Shown: positions 1-6,011 of the stretch, in pieces
How the letters are laid out: every line of letters starts with the position of its first letter
Position numbering within the stretch: position 1 is the stretch's first letter
Origin: Nitrospirota bacterium
GTDB taxonomy: Bacteria > Nitrospirota > Nitrospiria > SBBL01 > Manganitrophaceae
Length of the DNA: 6,087 bases
Direction: 5' to 3'
NCBI GenBank assembly: GCA_023248505.1
Contig: JAHFEM010000130.1
Span: 1-6,087, forward strand
Notes under the pieces: model-generated
Database searches by the model: none
What the model saw: only the letters and a program-made list of their open reading frames with translations
What the model was told of the DNA's origin: nothing
Translations under genes and position numbers: made by a program

Positions 1-440
1 TGTTCAAGGACCACCTCCTTCGCGAAGCTGGGTCCTGAGAGAACCGCGATCCGGTCGGTGTTTTTTCTCCGGAGCGCTTCGCAGATGACCTCCGAAATCA
101 ACTTCAAGCTCTTCCGCTCGATTCCCTTTGTCGCGCTGATGATCGGGATTTCCGGGGAGAGCAGGGGAGACATTTGAATGAGGACATCCCGCGCGACGTG
201 CGAGGGAACGGCGAAGACGACCCACTTGGCGTCGCCGAGCACCTCTTTGAAACTGGTGCTGGCAGAGAGCGTCTTCGGGAGAGGAACGCCGGGAAGATAC
301 ATCGCATTTTCATGCCGAAGCCGAATCGACTCGACCACCTCTTTTTCATAGACCCAGAGCGAGACCGAATGGCCCTTTCGCGCCAGCAGACGGGCCAACG
401 CCGTTCCCCAACTTCCCCCGCCGATGACGGCTATGTTCAT
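1..440 (-). CDS. gpsA: NAD(P)H-dependent glycerol-3-phosphate dehydrogenase, N-terminal part (truncated by window edge)
   Basis: Cytosolic enzyme that reduces dihydroxyacetone phosphate to sn-glycerol-3-phosphate, the backbone for phospholipid synthesis. The reverse strand reads open from ATG 440-438 to the window edge, giving 146 codons of a family that is usually about 330 residues. Visible family motifs are the Rossmann nucleotide-binding loop GGGSWGTALA (residues 7-16), NAMYLPGVPLP (45-55), FAVPSHV (76-82), SATKGIE (102-108, with conserved Lys105) and SGPSFAKEV (135-143). An in-frame ATG lies 6 bp upstream (446-444), but the purine-rich AGGGGG would then abut it. The start at 440 gives better spacing, so I prefer it. 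The gene is divergent from pilD and has its own promoter candidate at 600-628. The product is housekeeping and probably unrelated to the pilus genes. The assignment is very secure; only the exact start is open. Confidence 0.96.
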   Translation of the reverse strand, partial: MNIAVIGGGSWGTALARLLARKGHSVSLWVYEKEVVESIRLRHENAMYLPGVPLPKTLSASTSFKEVLGDAKWVVFAVPSHVARDVLIQMSPLLSPEIPIISATKGIERKSLKLISEVICEALRRKNTDRIAVLSGPSFAKEVVLE

Positions 441-571
441 TCTCATCCCCCTGTCATCAATACGATTTGAATGCGCATCACGCAACTTTTTGTAAGGGCG
501 TTTTGAAGTGCGCCTTGGTCAGCATCGAGCCCGAAAATACATGTAGAGATCGATCGGCCTTGAAGCGTTTC

Positions 572-586
572 TCCTCAAGTTGAGGA
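572..586. promoter_or_regulatory. Perfect 7+1+7 inverted repeat, operator-like
   Basis: TCCTCAA-g-TTGAGGA is an uninterrupted dyad with 7-bp arms around a single central base (579). It lies about 7-21 bp downstream of the predicted gpsA transcription start, a position where a bound dimeric repressor would block initiation or clearance. With a 1-nt centre it cannot form a normal RNA hairpin, which favours a DNA-binding site over a terminator. The factor is unknown, and a single copy could still be chance. Confidence 0.35.
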
Positions 587-599
587 ATTCTTTAAATTT

Positions 600-628
600 A
601 TCCTATTTCCTTTTCGAACCCTTGTCAA
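600..628 (-). promoter_or_regulatory. Putative sigma70-type promoter for gpsA
   Basis: On the minus strand a perfect TTGACA -35 box (628-623) is followed by 17 bp and then TAGGAT (605-600), which matches TATAAT at 4 of 6 positions. An AT-rich stretch follows. Transcription would start near 593, leaving a leader of about 150 nt before the gpsA start. This is seen in sequence only, and the long leader is a mild caution. Confidence 0.5.
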
Positions 629-794
629 GGAAACGAGCCCGAATCTCTCAAATTAAGAGAGAACGGCGCGCTCGAAGGCCTATAAAGGGATATCGAATGG
701 GCATCCTTTCGCGCGGAGGAGGGCTCTGGGTCGAGGAGATGCGGAGAGCAGGCGATCCCCCGGCTCCTGGAGCGGTATTCTCACGGAGGATGTC

Positions 795-823
795 TTGCTG
801 GCACAAAGATCTTGTGTTAGACT
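795..823 (+). promoter_or_regulatory. Weak candidate pilD promoter with embedded dyad
   Basis: TTGCTG (795-800), 17 bp, then TAGACT (818-823) gives a poor -35 and a 4/6 -10 element just upstream of pilD. A CACAA-N5-TTGTG dyad (802-816) sits in the spacer, where an operator would act. The predicted start would fall almost on the ribosome binding site (AAAGGA, 833-838), leaving an unusually short leader. That counts against it, and the true promoter may be further upstream. Confidence 0.2.
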
Positions 824-847
824 TAGCCACTAAAAGGATGACCCCTT

Positions 848-1612
848 ATGTTAGAAGCTGTTGTTTTTATTCTTGGATTGCTCATCGGAAGTTTTATCAA
901 TGTCTGCATCTATCGGCTTCCGAGGAAAGAATCGATCGTTTTTCCTCCTTCCAACTGTCCCTCCTGTAAGCAACCGATTCAGTTCTACGATAACATTCCA
1001 CTCTTGAGCTTTCTCTTTTTGAGAGGGCGATGCCGATCCTGTCGGACGCCGATCTCTTGGCGCTACCCGCTGGTGGAATTGATTCATGGGATGGGTTATC
1101 TATTCATCCTGCATCAATTCGGACTCTCTTTTGCGGCGCTGATTTATGCGCTCTTTTTCTCTGCATTAATGGTTGTGACCTTTATCGACCTTTCCCATCA
1201 AATCGTGCCTGATGTAATCACCCTCCCCGGCATGGTTCTGGGGCTTCTTGCCGCTTCAACCGTTCTTCCGCCGGGCCCGATCAATTCGCTGATCGGTCTC
1301 TTTCTCGGAGGAGGCCTTTTTTACTTTGTGGCGATTTTGTCCGTCACCCTCTTGAAGAAAGAGGGAATGGGCGGAGGCGATATCAAGCTGATCGCGATGA
1401 TCGGCGCCTTCCTCGGTTGGAAAGGGATGCTCCTCACGATCTTCTTGGCCGCATTGTCCGGCTCCATCAGCGGCTTATTTCTGGTTCTTTGCCGGGGACG
1501 GAGCCGCGCGGAGCCGATCCCGTTCGGTCCGTTTCTGGCTTTGGGAGCCATGGTCAGTCTTTTCTGGGGACCGGAGATCTTGCACTGGTATTTTCTTCTC
1601 GGTCGGACGTAA
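848..1612 (+). CDS. pilD: Type IV prepilin leader peptidase / N-methyltransferase
   Basis: Inner-membrane aspartic protease that cuts the short leader from type IV prepilins and related pseudopilins, then methylates the new N-terminus. At 254 residues it is close to the family norm. The N-terminal cytoplasmic domain starts with GSFINVCIYRLPR (14-26) and carries two cysteine pairs, C37-x2-C40 and C62-x2-C65, as in enzymes with the zinc-binding methyltransferase loop. The catalytic aspartates are D114 in FIDLSHQIVPD (112-122) and D178 in GMGGGDIK (173-180). The rest is a series of hydrophobic helices from about residue 76 to 250. The ATG at 848 has AAAGGA 9 nt upstream. Three prepilins with matching cleavage sites lie about 3.5 kb downstream, and pilS follows after a 97-bp gap, probably in the same transcript. 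It could also process type II secretion pseudopilins if the genome has them. Confidence 0.95.
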   Translation: MLEAVVFILGLLIGSFINVCIYRLPRKESIVFPPSNCPSCKQPIQFYDNIPLLSFLFLRGRCRSCRTPISWRYPLVELIHGMGYLFILHQFGLSFAALIYALFFSALMVVTFIDLSHQIVPDVITLPGMVLGLLAASTVLPPGPINSLIGLFLGGGLFYFVAILSVTLLKKEGMGGGDIKLIAMIGAFLGWKGMLLTIFLAALSGSISGLFLVLCRGRSRAEPIPFGPFLALGAMVSLFWGPEILHWYFLLGRT

Positions 1613-1699
1613 GGAATCGATCTGAATTCATCTGAGATCGGCCAGCGTCTGCGCGATTTCTTCCCGTTTTCCCGGCCGGGTTTGTTCGGACGTCCATTT

Positions 1700-1706
1700 A
1701 AGGAGG
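1700..1706 (+). promoter_or_regulatory. Strong Shine-Dalgarno deciding a GTG start for pilS
   Basis: AAGGAGG lies just before the GTG at 1710. The gap is only 3 nt, shorter than usual, yet no ATG, TTG or other GTG lies in frame close by, and the first transmembrane helix begins some 11 residues in. The GTG is therefore the best start. Confidence 0.6.
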
Positions 1707-1709
1707 CAG

Positions 1710-3509
1710 GTGATCTCTCCCCAAAAGAAACCCCCGAAAATTCGTCTTCTTGCCTTTTTATTCCTCGGGTTTTTCTTTCTCTTTATCGTCCTCTTTGTGA
1801 CCTACCGTCTCCTGCAATTCCGCGCGTATCAGACGGCCCTCGATTCAAGCGATAAGGAGCGACTGAAACTTCTCGGAGAATCGGTTCAGTCGGCTTTGGT
1901 CGGACACCTCGATCAAGTCAAACAAGACCCCGCCTTTCTTTATGAAATCGCTGCCGGGAAAAATATAAAACAGATCATTCTGGTCGATTCGGACGGCACC
2001 CTCCTGGCCGACTCCCATCGGGAGATCAAGGCGAAGGAGAGAATCCCCCTTGATGCGGCGCGCGGCGCCTGGCTGACCGCATTCGAGGGGAACGTGGTCA
2101 TCGAGATGTCGGAGGAGCGCTCGGGAGAGTTCCTTGGGAAGGTATGGCTCCCCCTGGAGGGTCGGGCCGCTCAACTGGTTGTGCCGCTTCCTCCCCGGAC
2201 CGATCCGATGTCTCACTCGCTTTTTCTCTTTATGAAGATCTTCGGAGTGCTGGGCGGGGGGGTGTTTGGATATTACTTGCTTCGTGTCGTCATGGTTCCT
2301 TCGACTTCGTATTTTCAGGATGCCTCTAAAAATCTGGCCACAGAAACCGGGTTCGTCATTCATACATTTCAAGGGCTGATCCAGCAATTAAAGCAGAAGG
2401 AGCAAGAGCTTGAAAGGCTGAAGGGGAGGGCGGAGGAGTACGCGAAGAATGTCGAAAGCTACAACGAGAATATTCTCCAGAGCGTGACCAGCGGCGTGTT
2501 GACCTTTAACTGTGAAAAGCAGATTACGACCTTTAATGCAACGGCCGGGATGATCCTTCAGCTTTCTCCCGACGCGGTCCTGGGGAAATCGTATGAGGCG
2601 ATCTTCGGAGGAAATCAGAAAATCGCTCGGATACTCGTAGAAACAGTCGACCTCGGAAAAGAGGTCGCTCGCGAAGAATGCGAGGTGGAAAGGTCGGATA
2701 GCAAAAAGATTTGGCTCGGATTGAATACGTCGGTGCTTCGAGATCGGAACGGGACGACGATCGGTGCGACCTTGGTCTTTACCGACTTGACCGAAATGAA
2801 GATGCTTCAGGATCAGGTGGAGTTGAGGAAGCGGCTGGCGGTGATGGGGGAGATGTCCGCTTGGATTGCGCATGAATTCAGAAATTACATGGGGACGATC
2901 TTAGGGTTCTCCCGGCTCCTTTCGAAAAAGATCGCGCCGAAGGACCCGAGCCAAGAGATGATTCAGGCCATTGTGAACGAGCTTTCGGCGATGGAGCGAT
3001 TGATCACGGAGCTTCTGTCGTACGGCCGGAAGACGGTCATTCATCCGACTCCGACCGCGCTTGCGCCGATGCTGGAAGACCTCAAAGATCAATTTATTGC
3101 GTCGGGGGCGTATCCTTCTATCCGGTGGTCCCTTTCGATAAAAGAGGCTCCTGAAATCGCGGCCGATCCGACCCTGATTCGGCAAGCGTTTTCGAATTTA
3201 ATCCAAAATGCTTTGGAAGCGATGCAGGAGAGGGGGGAGATCAGCATCCGTATTCTGAATCGGCCCGCGGGGGCGCTGGGAGTAAAAATTTCCGACACGG
3301 GGCCCGGTATTCCAAAGGAGCATCTTGATAAGATTTTCCTTCCCTTTTATACTACCAAAGAAAAAGGAACGGGATTGGGACTGGCGCTGGTTCATAAAAT
3401 TATTTTGGCGCATAACGGACACATATCTGTGGAGAGCACGGAGGGGACCGGGACCACCTTTACCATCCGTCTTCCTCTTCAGATGCCTCCGCTCAAGATC
3501 AAGGAGTAA
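1710..3509 (+). CDS. pilS: Membrane sensor histidine kinase with extracytoplasmic sensor and PAS domain, PilS-like
   Basis: Sensor kinase of a two-component pair; it autophosphorylates on histidine and passes the phosphate to the downstream regulator. The 599 residues read in order: a basic N-terminus; TM1 (about 11-34); an extracytoplasmic domain of roughly 130 residues (35-168) containing IILVDSDGTLLADSHRE (89-104), which looks Cache/PDC-like; TM2 (about 169-196); a coiled coil (about 218-248); a PAS domain (about 249-365); HisKA with phospho-acceptor H388 in AHEFRN; and HATPase_c with N-box NLIQNALEAM (496-505), G1 box SDTGPGIP (528-535), F box FLPFY (543-547) and G2 box GTGLGLAL (553-560). 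All kinase motifs are intact. The name rests on context: pilD upstream, an NtrC-type regulator 7 bp downstream, and minor pilins after that. The two-helix topology differs from classical six-helix PilS, so an AtoS- or ZraS-like label would also fit the domains alone. Confidence 0.8.
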   Translation: MISPQKKPPKIRLLAFLFLGFFFLFIVLFVTYRLLQFRAYQTALDSSDKERLKLLGESVQSALVGHLDQVKQDPAFLYEIAAGKNIKQIILVDSDGTLLADSHREIKAKERIPLDAARGAWLTAFEGNVVIEMSEERSGEFLGKVWLPLEGRAAQLVVPLPPRTDPMSHSLFLFMKIFGVLGGGVFGYYLLRVVMVPSTSYFQDASKNLATETGFVIHTFQGLIQQLKQKEQELERLKGRAEEYAKNVESYNENILQSVTSGVLTFNCEKQITTFNATAGMILQLSPDAVLGKSYEAIFGGNQKIARILVETVDLGKEVAREECEVERSDSKKIWLGLNTSVLRDRNGTTIGATLVFTDLTEMKMLQDQVELRKRLAVMGEMSAWIAHEFRNYMGTILGFSRLLSKKIAPKDPSQEMIQAIVNELSAMERLITELLSYGRKTVIHPTPTALAPMLEDLKDQFIASGAYPSIRWSLSIKEAPEIAADPTLIRQAFSNLIQNALEAMQERGEISIRILNRPAGALGVKISDTGPGIPKEHLDKIFLPFYTTKEKGTGLGLALVHKIILAHNGHISVESTEGTGTTFTIRLPLQMPPLKIKE

Positions 3510-3516
3510 TTTAATT

Positions 3517-4896
3517 ATGGAGACCATTTTAATCGTCGAAGACCGGGAGAGTCTTGCGCAGATGCTCTCTCAGGCCCTTACGGGAGCCGGCTATCAGGTG
3601 GTTTGGGCCAAAGACGGTCGTGAAGGAATCGGCAAGTTCCGCGAGGGCAAGATCGATCTGGTGGTGACCGACTTAAAGCTCCCTCACAAGAGCGGACTCG
3701 ATATGCTTCATGCCGTGAAGGAGCAGAATTCCCTTGTCCCCGTCATCGTCATGACAGCCTATGGAAGTATTGAGACCGCCGTCAAGGCGGTGAAGGAAGG
3801 CGCCTACGATTTCATTGCCAAGCCGTTTGATCCGGACCATCTTCTTCTCCAGATCGAAAAGGCATTGGAGAAGCAACGGTTGGTGACGGAGAACATGATT
3901 CTCAAGGACGACTTTACCAATCAGCTTCGGTTCCCGAAGATTATTGGAAAGGCGGCCGCGATGACCCAAGTGGTGGAGCAGATGCGAAAAGTCGCTCCGG
4001 GGAAAACAACGGTCCTCATCGGCGGAGAGAGCGGGACCGGAAAAGAGCTCTTCGCACGCGCTATTCACATGTTGAGTCCCCGTCAAGATAAGACATTTGT
4101 GGCGATCAATTGTGCCGCCATCCCACGCGATCTCTTGGAAAGCGAGCTCTTTGGCCATGAGCGTGGGGCCTTTACGGGAGCGGTCGGCAAAAAAATCGGA
4201 AAATTCGAGCTGGCGGATAAGGGGACCATCTTTCTGGATGAAATAGGAGAGATGGACCTATCGCTTCAGGCCAAGCTGTTGAGGGTCTTGGAAGAGGAAG
4301 AGATGATGCGCGTTGGGGGGACGATCAAAGTCAAGATCGACGTCCGTGTGGTGGCGGCGACGAACCGCGACTTAATACAGCTGATTCAGCAGAAGGCATT
4401 TAGAGAAGATCTCTACTACCGGCTCAATGTCTTTCCCATTTTGATTCCCCCCCTTCGGGACCGCCGGGAGGATATTCCGGCCCTGGTGGATCATTTCATT
4501 TCTTACTATTCCAAAGAGATGAAGAAGGAGGTTAAAAAGATCTCCACCGAGGCGATGGACCTGCTGATGTCCCATCCCTGGACCGGAAATGTCCGAGAGT
4601 TACAGAATGCGATCGAGCGAGCGATTATTCTCAGCGATGGGAATGAACTCCTTCCGGAACATTTCGGCTTGAAGCCGAGGGCTCAGGGAGATCTTTCTCT
4701 GCGAGATATCTCAATCGAAGGGACGCTACAAGAAGTCAGCGAGAGTGCAACGCGTTTGGTTGAATCGAAATTGATTCGAAAAGTTTTGAATGAGACCGGC
4801 GGGAATAAAACGCGCGCGGCGGAGGTTCTGCAGGTCAGCTATAAGACGCTGTTAACGAAGATTAAAGATTATGGATTGGAGAAAGGAGACGCATGA
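3517..4896 (+). CDS. pilR: NtrC-family sigma54-dependent response regulator, PilR-like
   Basis: Cytoplasmic enhancer-binding protein that, once phosphorylated, remodels RNA polymerase-sigma54 at its target promoter. The 459 residues comprise a receiver domain (1-120) with acidic E8/D9, phospho-acceptor D52 in VVTDLKLP, T80 and K102; an AAA+ domain (about 141-375) with Walker A GESGTGKE (170-177), the sigma54-contacting GAFTGA loop (217-222), Walker [10 protein letters not shown] (236-244) and the REDLYYRL segment (296-303); and a C-terminal Fis-type helix-turn-helix (about 428-454, [11 protein letters not shown] then TLLTKI). Nothing essential is missing. The start is ATG 3517, with AAGGAG (3501-3506) inside the end of pilS, so the two genes are translated together. 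The open frame extends further upstream, but only inside pilS and without a start signal. The sigma54 promoter 150 bp downstream, before the minor pilins, is its likely target. AtoC/ZraR-like names would suit the protein without its context. Confidence 0.88.
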   Translation: METILIVEDRESLAQMLSQALTGAGYQVVWAKDGREGIGKFREGKIDLVVTDLKLPHKSGLDMLHAVKEQNSLVPVIVMTAYGSIETAVKAVKEGAYDFIAKPFDPDHLLLQIEKALEKQRLVTENMILKDDFTNQLRFPKIIGKAAAMTQVVEQMRKVAPGKTTVLIGGESGTGKELFARAIHMLSPRQDKTFVAINCAAIPRDLLESELFGHERGAFTGAVGKKIGKFELADKGTIFLDEIGEMDLSLQAKLLRVLEEEEMMRVGGTIKVKIDVRVVAATNRDLIQLIQQKAFREDLYYRLNVFPILIPPLRDRREDIPALVDHFISYYSKEMKKEVKKISTEAMDLLMSHPWTGNVRELQNAIERAIILSDGNELLPEHFGLKPRAQGDLSLRDISIEGTLQEVSESATRLVESKLIRKVLNETGGNKTRAAEVLQVSYKTLLTKIKDYGLEKGDA

Positions 4897-4931
4897 TGTA
4901 ATGGCTGAATCTTTTTGAATACAGTGAACCG

Positions 4932-4972
4932 GGCGGATGTATCTCTTCGGTATCTAGAACGCCTCTTTTTTT
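4932..4972 (+). terminator. Possible weak rho-independent terminator after pilR
   Basis: GGCG (4932-4935) can pair with CGCC (4960-4963), directly before a T-rich run (4964-4972, seven consecutive T). The stem is only 4 bp with a long interior, although a C-TTCG-G tetraloop-like motif lies inside (4945-4950). The place is right for ending the pilD-pilS-pilR transcript, but the hairpin is poor. Confidence 0.3.
4939..4955. repeat. Direct repeat GTATCT at 11-bp spacing, candidate upstream activator site
   Basis: GTATCT occurs at 4939-4944 and again at 4950-4955, so the copies are offset by 11 bp, about one helical turn. They lie roughly 120-137 bp upstream of the predicted sigma54 start, within the range where NtrC-family activators usually bind. 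They overlap the possible terminator, and both readings cannot be given full weight. No published PilR consensus match is claimed. Confidence 0.25.
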
Positions 4973-5049
4973 AGGAACTCCTTCCCCCACATTCCTTTAA
5001 AGTCTATATTTTTCTTCAATTCCCCTCCGTATAAAGACACAAATAAAAT

Positions 5050-5065
5050 TGGCACCCTTGTTGCT
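5050..5065 (+). promoter_or_regulatory. Sigma54 (RpoN) promoter for the minor-pilin operon
   Basis: TGGCAC (5050-5055), five bases, then TTGCT (5061-5065) matches the sigma54 consensus closely. The invariant GG (5051-5052) and GC (5063-5064) are separated by exactly 10 bp. Transcription should start about 12 bp after the GC, near 5076, giving a leader of some 70 nt before the fimT ATG. The upstream 100 bp are AT-rich and pyrimidine-biased. The activator is most likely the PilR encoded immediately upstream. Confidence 0.9.
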
Positions 5066-5085
5066 AGTTCTCCTTGAGTATAAAA

Positions 5086-5122
5086 ACCGGCGCTGTCCAC
5101 CTTACAGGGTCTTACAGCCGGT
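5086..5122 (+). promoter_or_regulatory. Structured 5' leader hairpin upstream of fimT
   Basis: ACCGG (5086-5090) pairs with CCGGT (5118-5122). After a 2-nt bulge, CTGT (5093-5096) pairs with ACAG (5114-5117), giving a 9-bp stem. The 17-nt loop contains a further 3-bp pairing, ACC with GGT. CTTACAG is repeated at 5101-5107 and 5111-5117, so CTGT has two possible partners and the leader could adopt alternative folds. The hairpin ends 11 nt before the ribosome binding site. It does not match the c-di-GMP riboswitch pattern as I know it. Confidence 0.4.
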
Positions 5123-5133
5123 GAACGGACAAC

Positions 5134-5140
5134 GGAGGAG
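5134..5140 (+). promoter_or_regulatory. Ribosome binding site fixing the fimT start
   Basis: GGAGGAG lies 4 nt before ATG 5145. It rules for that start over an upstream in-frame TTG at 5049, which lies inside the sigma54 promoter and before the predicted transcription start. The chosen start also gives an 8-residue leader of normal prepilin form. Confidence 0.8.
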
Positions 5141-5144
5141 CGAC

Positions 5145-5648
5145 ATGGTCCCTTTATCCCAGAAAGGCTACACCCTGATAGAAACGATGGTCGTGTTGGC
5201 GATCACTGCCTCTTTGTCGGTGTTAGGGGTTGCCACATTTTCCACGCAGATCGCGCATAACCATCTGACCGATGCCGGCCGACAGATCATCTCGGATTTA
5301 AGACTGATCCGTCAGAAGGCGATTGCAGAAGGGGTCGCCGGGCCGATTCGCTTTGATCCCGACGGCCGTAAATATAGCCTCCCCGGTCTGGGGGAGCGCG
5401 CGCTTCCGCCGCAGATCCGTTTCGGTCTCAAACAGGGGGTTCCTCCTTTGTCGGATGCCGTCTTGCCCGACGACGGGGTCAGCTTTCGAGAGAATACCCT
5501 TACTTTTCAGCCGAACGGAACAATGATGGGGCTGGGCGGGGCGGTCTACCTGACCAACGATTCGGTCCACAACGAAACGGTTGCAATCTCCGTCGTCACA
5601 ACCGGGCGGGTCAAGATGCGAAGGTGGAATGGAAATGAGTGGCGATAA
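5145..5648 (+). CDS. fimT: Minor type IV prepilin, GspH/FimT family
   Basis: Low-abundance pilin-like protein that, by analogy with its family, joins the tip or priming complex of a type IV pilus. The 167-residue precursor has the leader MVPLSQKG, cleaved after G8, then Y-T-L-I-E with the conserved Glu at mature position +5 (E13). A hydrophobic helix follows (about 14-32), which anchors the subunit in the inner membrane before assembly. The C-terminal half has the GspH/FimT pattern: LTFQPNGTM (119-127), then a beta-strand ending in AISVVTTGRVKMRRW (147-161). Tyr instead of Phe at +1 is tolerated by PilD in other pilins. It is the first gene after the sigma54 promoter and overlaps pilV by 14 bp. 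A GspH of a type II secretion system is the alternative, made less likely by PilS/PilR and by the PilV-like neighbour. Confidence 0.87.
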   Translation: MVPLSQKGYTLIETMVVLAITASLSVLGVATFSTQIAHNHLTDAGRQIISDLRLIRQKAIAEGVAGPIRFDPDGRKYSLPGLGERALPPQIRFGLKQGVPPLSDAVLPDDGVSFRENTLTFQPNGTMMGLGGAVYLTNDSVHNETVAISVVTTGRVKMRRWNGNEWR

Positions 5649-6000
5649 AAAAGGCCAAAAGGGATTCTCGCTCCTGGAGGTGGTTATTGCAATGTCGATC
5701 CTGTCGGTCGGTCTGCTTGGCGTGGTCGGTTTTTTTGAAACCGGCTTCAAAGCGCTTCGAGCCGGAAGCAGACAAGGTCTTGCGGTGCAGTTGGCGCAAG
5801 GCAAGATGGAGGAACTCCGCTCCGCCGATCCGACCCTTCTCTCCGAAGGCCAAGACGCGTCCGACGGAATGGTGAGGCGCTGGACGATTGAGCGGAGCGC
5901 GAGGGATCCAAGGATCTGGATCGTCCAGGTTCAGGTCGCCTGGAAAAACGGTCTGTCGCCGAACCGGTCCGTCTTGCTCAAGAGCTTCGTTTTCCATTGA
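5635..6000 (+). CDS. pilV: Minor type IV prepilin, PilV/GspI-like
   Basis: Second minor pilin of the operon, expected to associate with the other minor pilins in the priming/tip complex. The 121-residue precursor has the leader MSGDKKGQKG, cleaved after G10, then F-S-L-L-E with Glu at +5 (E15) and a hydrophobic helix (about 16-35). The stretch LAVQLAQGKMEELRS (49-63) is typical of PilV/GspI proteins, and the C-terminus ends in short beta-strands (WIVQVQVAW, 95-103). The ATG at 5635 has GGTGGA (5623-5628) at good spacing. An in-frame ATG at 5629 would sit directly on that site. The start lies 14 bp inside fimT, which suggests translational coupling. At family level PilV and GspI are hard to tell apart; the pilus context decides. 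Confidence 0.85.
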   Translation: MSGDKKGQKGFSLLEVVIAMSILSVGLLGVVGFFETGFKALRAGSRQGLAVQLAQGKMEELRSADPTLLSEGQDASDGMVRRWTIERSARDPRIWIVQVQVAWKNGLSPNRSVLLKSFVFH

Positions 6001-6011
6001 CGGGGGTTGCA

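Larger units (their letters stand above)
441..847. other. Divergent intergenic region between gpsA and pilD
   Basis: I see no credible gene in these ~400 bp. The open frames that cross it start at poor sites, have no family signature and run into pilD out of frame. Besides the gpsA promoter and the 572-586 dyad, it holds further short inverted repeats: CCTTG-t-CAAGG (620-630, overlapping the gpsA -35 box), TCTCTC-N7-GAGAGA (644-662), GCTCC-t-GGAGC (763-773) and CACAA-N5-TTGTG (802-816). The stretch around 705-750 is purine-rich. Both transcription units must be controlled from here, so some of the dyads may be regulatory. Confidence 0.6.

Noticed and set aside
174..470. Plus-strand open frame opposite gpsA
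   Set aside because: It is antisense to clearly coding gpsA sequence and has no family signature.
799..816. TGGCAC...TTGTG resembling a sigma54 promoter before pilD
   Set aside because: The second element is about 2 bp too far from the GG and lacks the required GC, so the spacing and the -12 element both fail.
580..969. A 129-codon open frame running from the intergenic region into pilD
   Set aside because: It has no recognisable domain, a poor start context and a 122-bp out-of-frame overlap with the well-supported pilD.
1613..1709. CGATCT-N11-AGATCG (1618-1640) and the palindrome CCCGGCCGGG (1671-1680) as a terminator between pilD and pilS
   Set aside because: The first has a weak 6-bp stem without a T-run. 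The second leaves only 3 bp of stem if it forms a loop. Neither is convincing, so pilD and pilS may well be co-transcribed.
3325..3516. Longer PilR starting inside pilS
   Set aside because: The added 64 residues are out-of-frame pilS sequence with no receiver-domain content. The METILIVED start at 3517 matches the beginning of receiver domains and follows an AAGGAG.
4893..4901. ATGATGTAA overlapping the pilR stop, with an upstream GGAG
   Set aside because: It would encode only two residues. No continuation in any frame gives a plausible gene before the sigma54 promoter.
5049..5144. N-terminal extension of fimT from a TTG at 5049
   Set aside because: The TTG lies within the sigma54 promoter and before the predicted transcript start. 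The extension would also give an abnormally long prepilin leader, whereas ATG 5145 has a strong ribosome binding site.
5076..5144. Leader as a c-di-GMP (GEMM-type) riboswitch
   Set aside because: The conserved core sequences I know for that class are not present, and the leader is too short.
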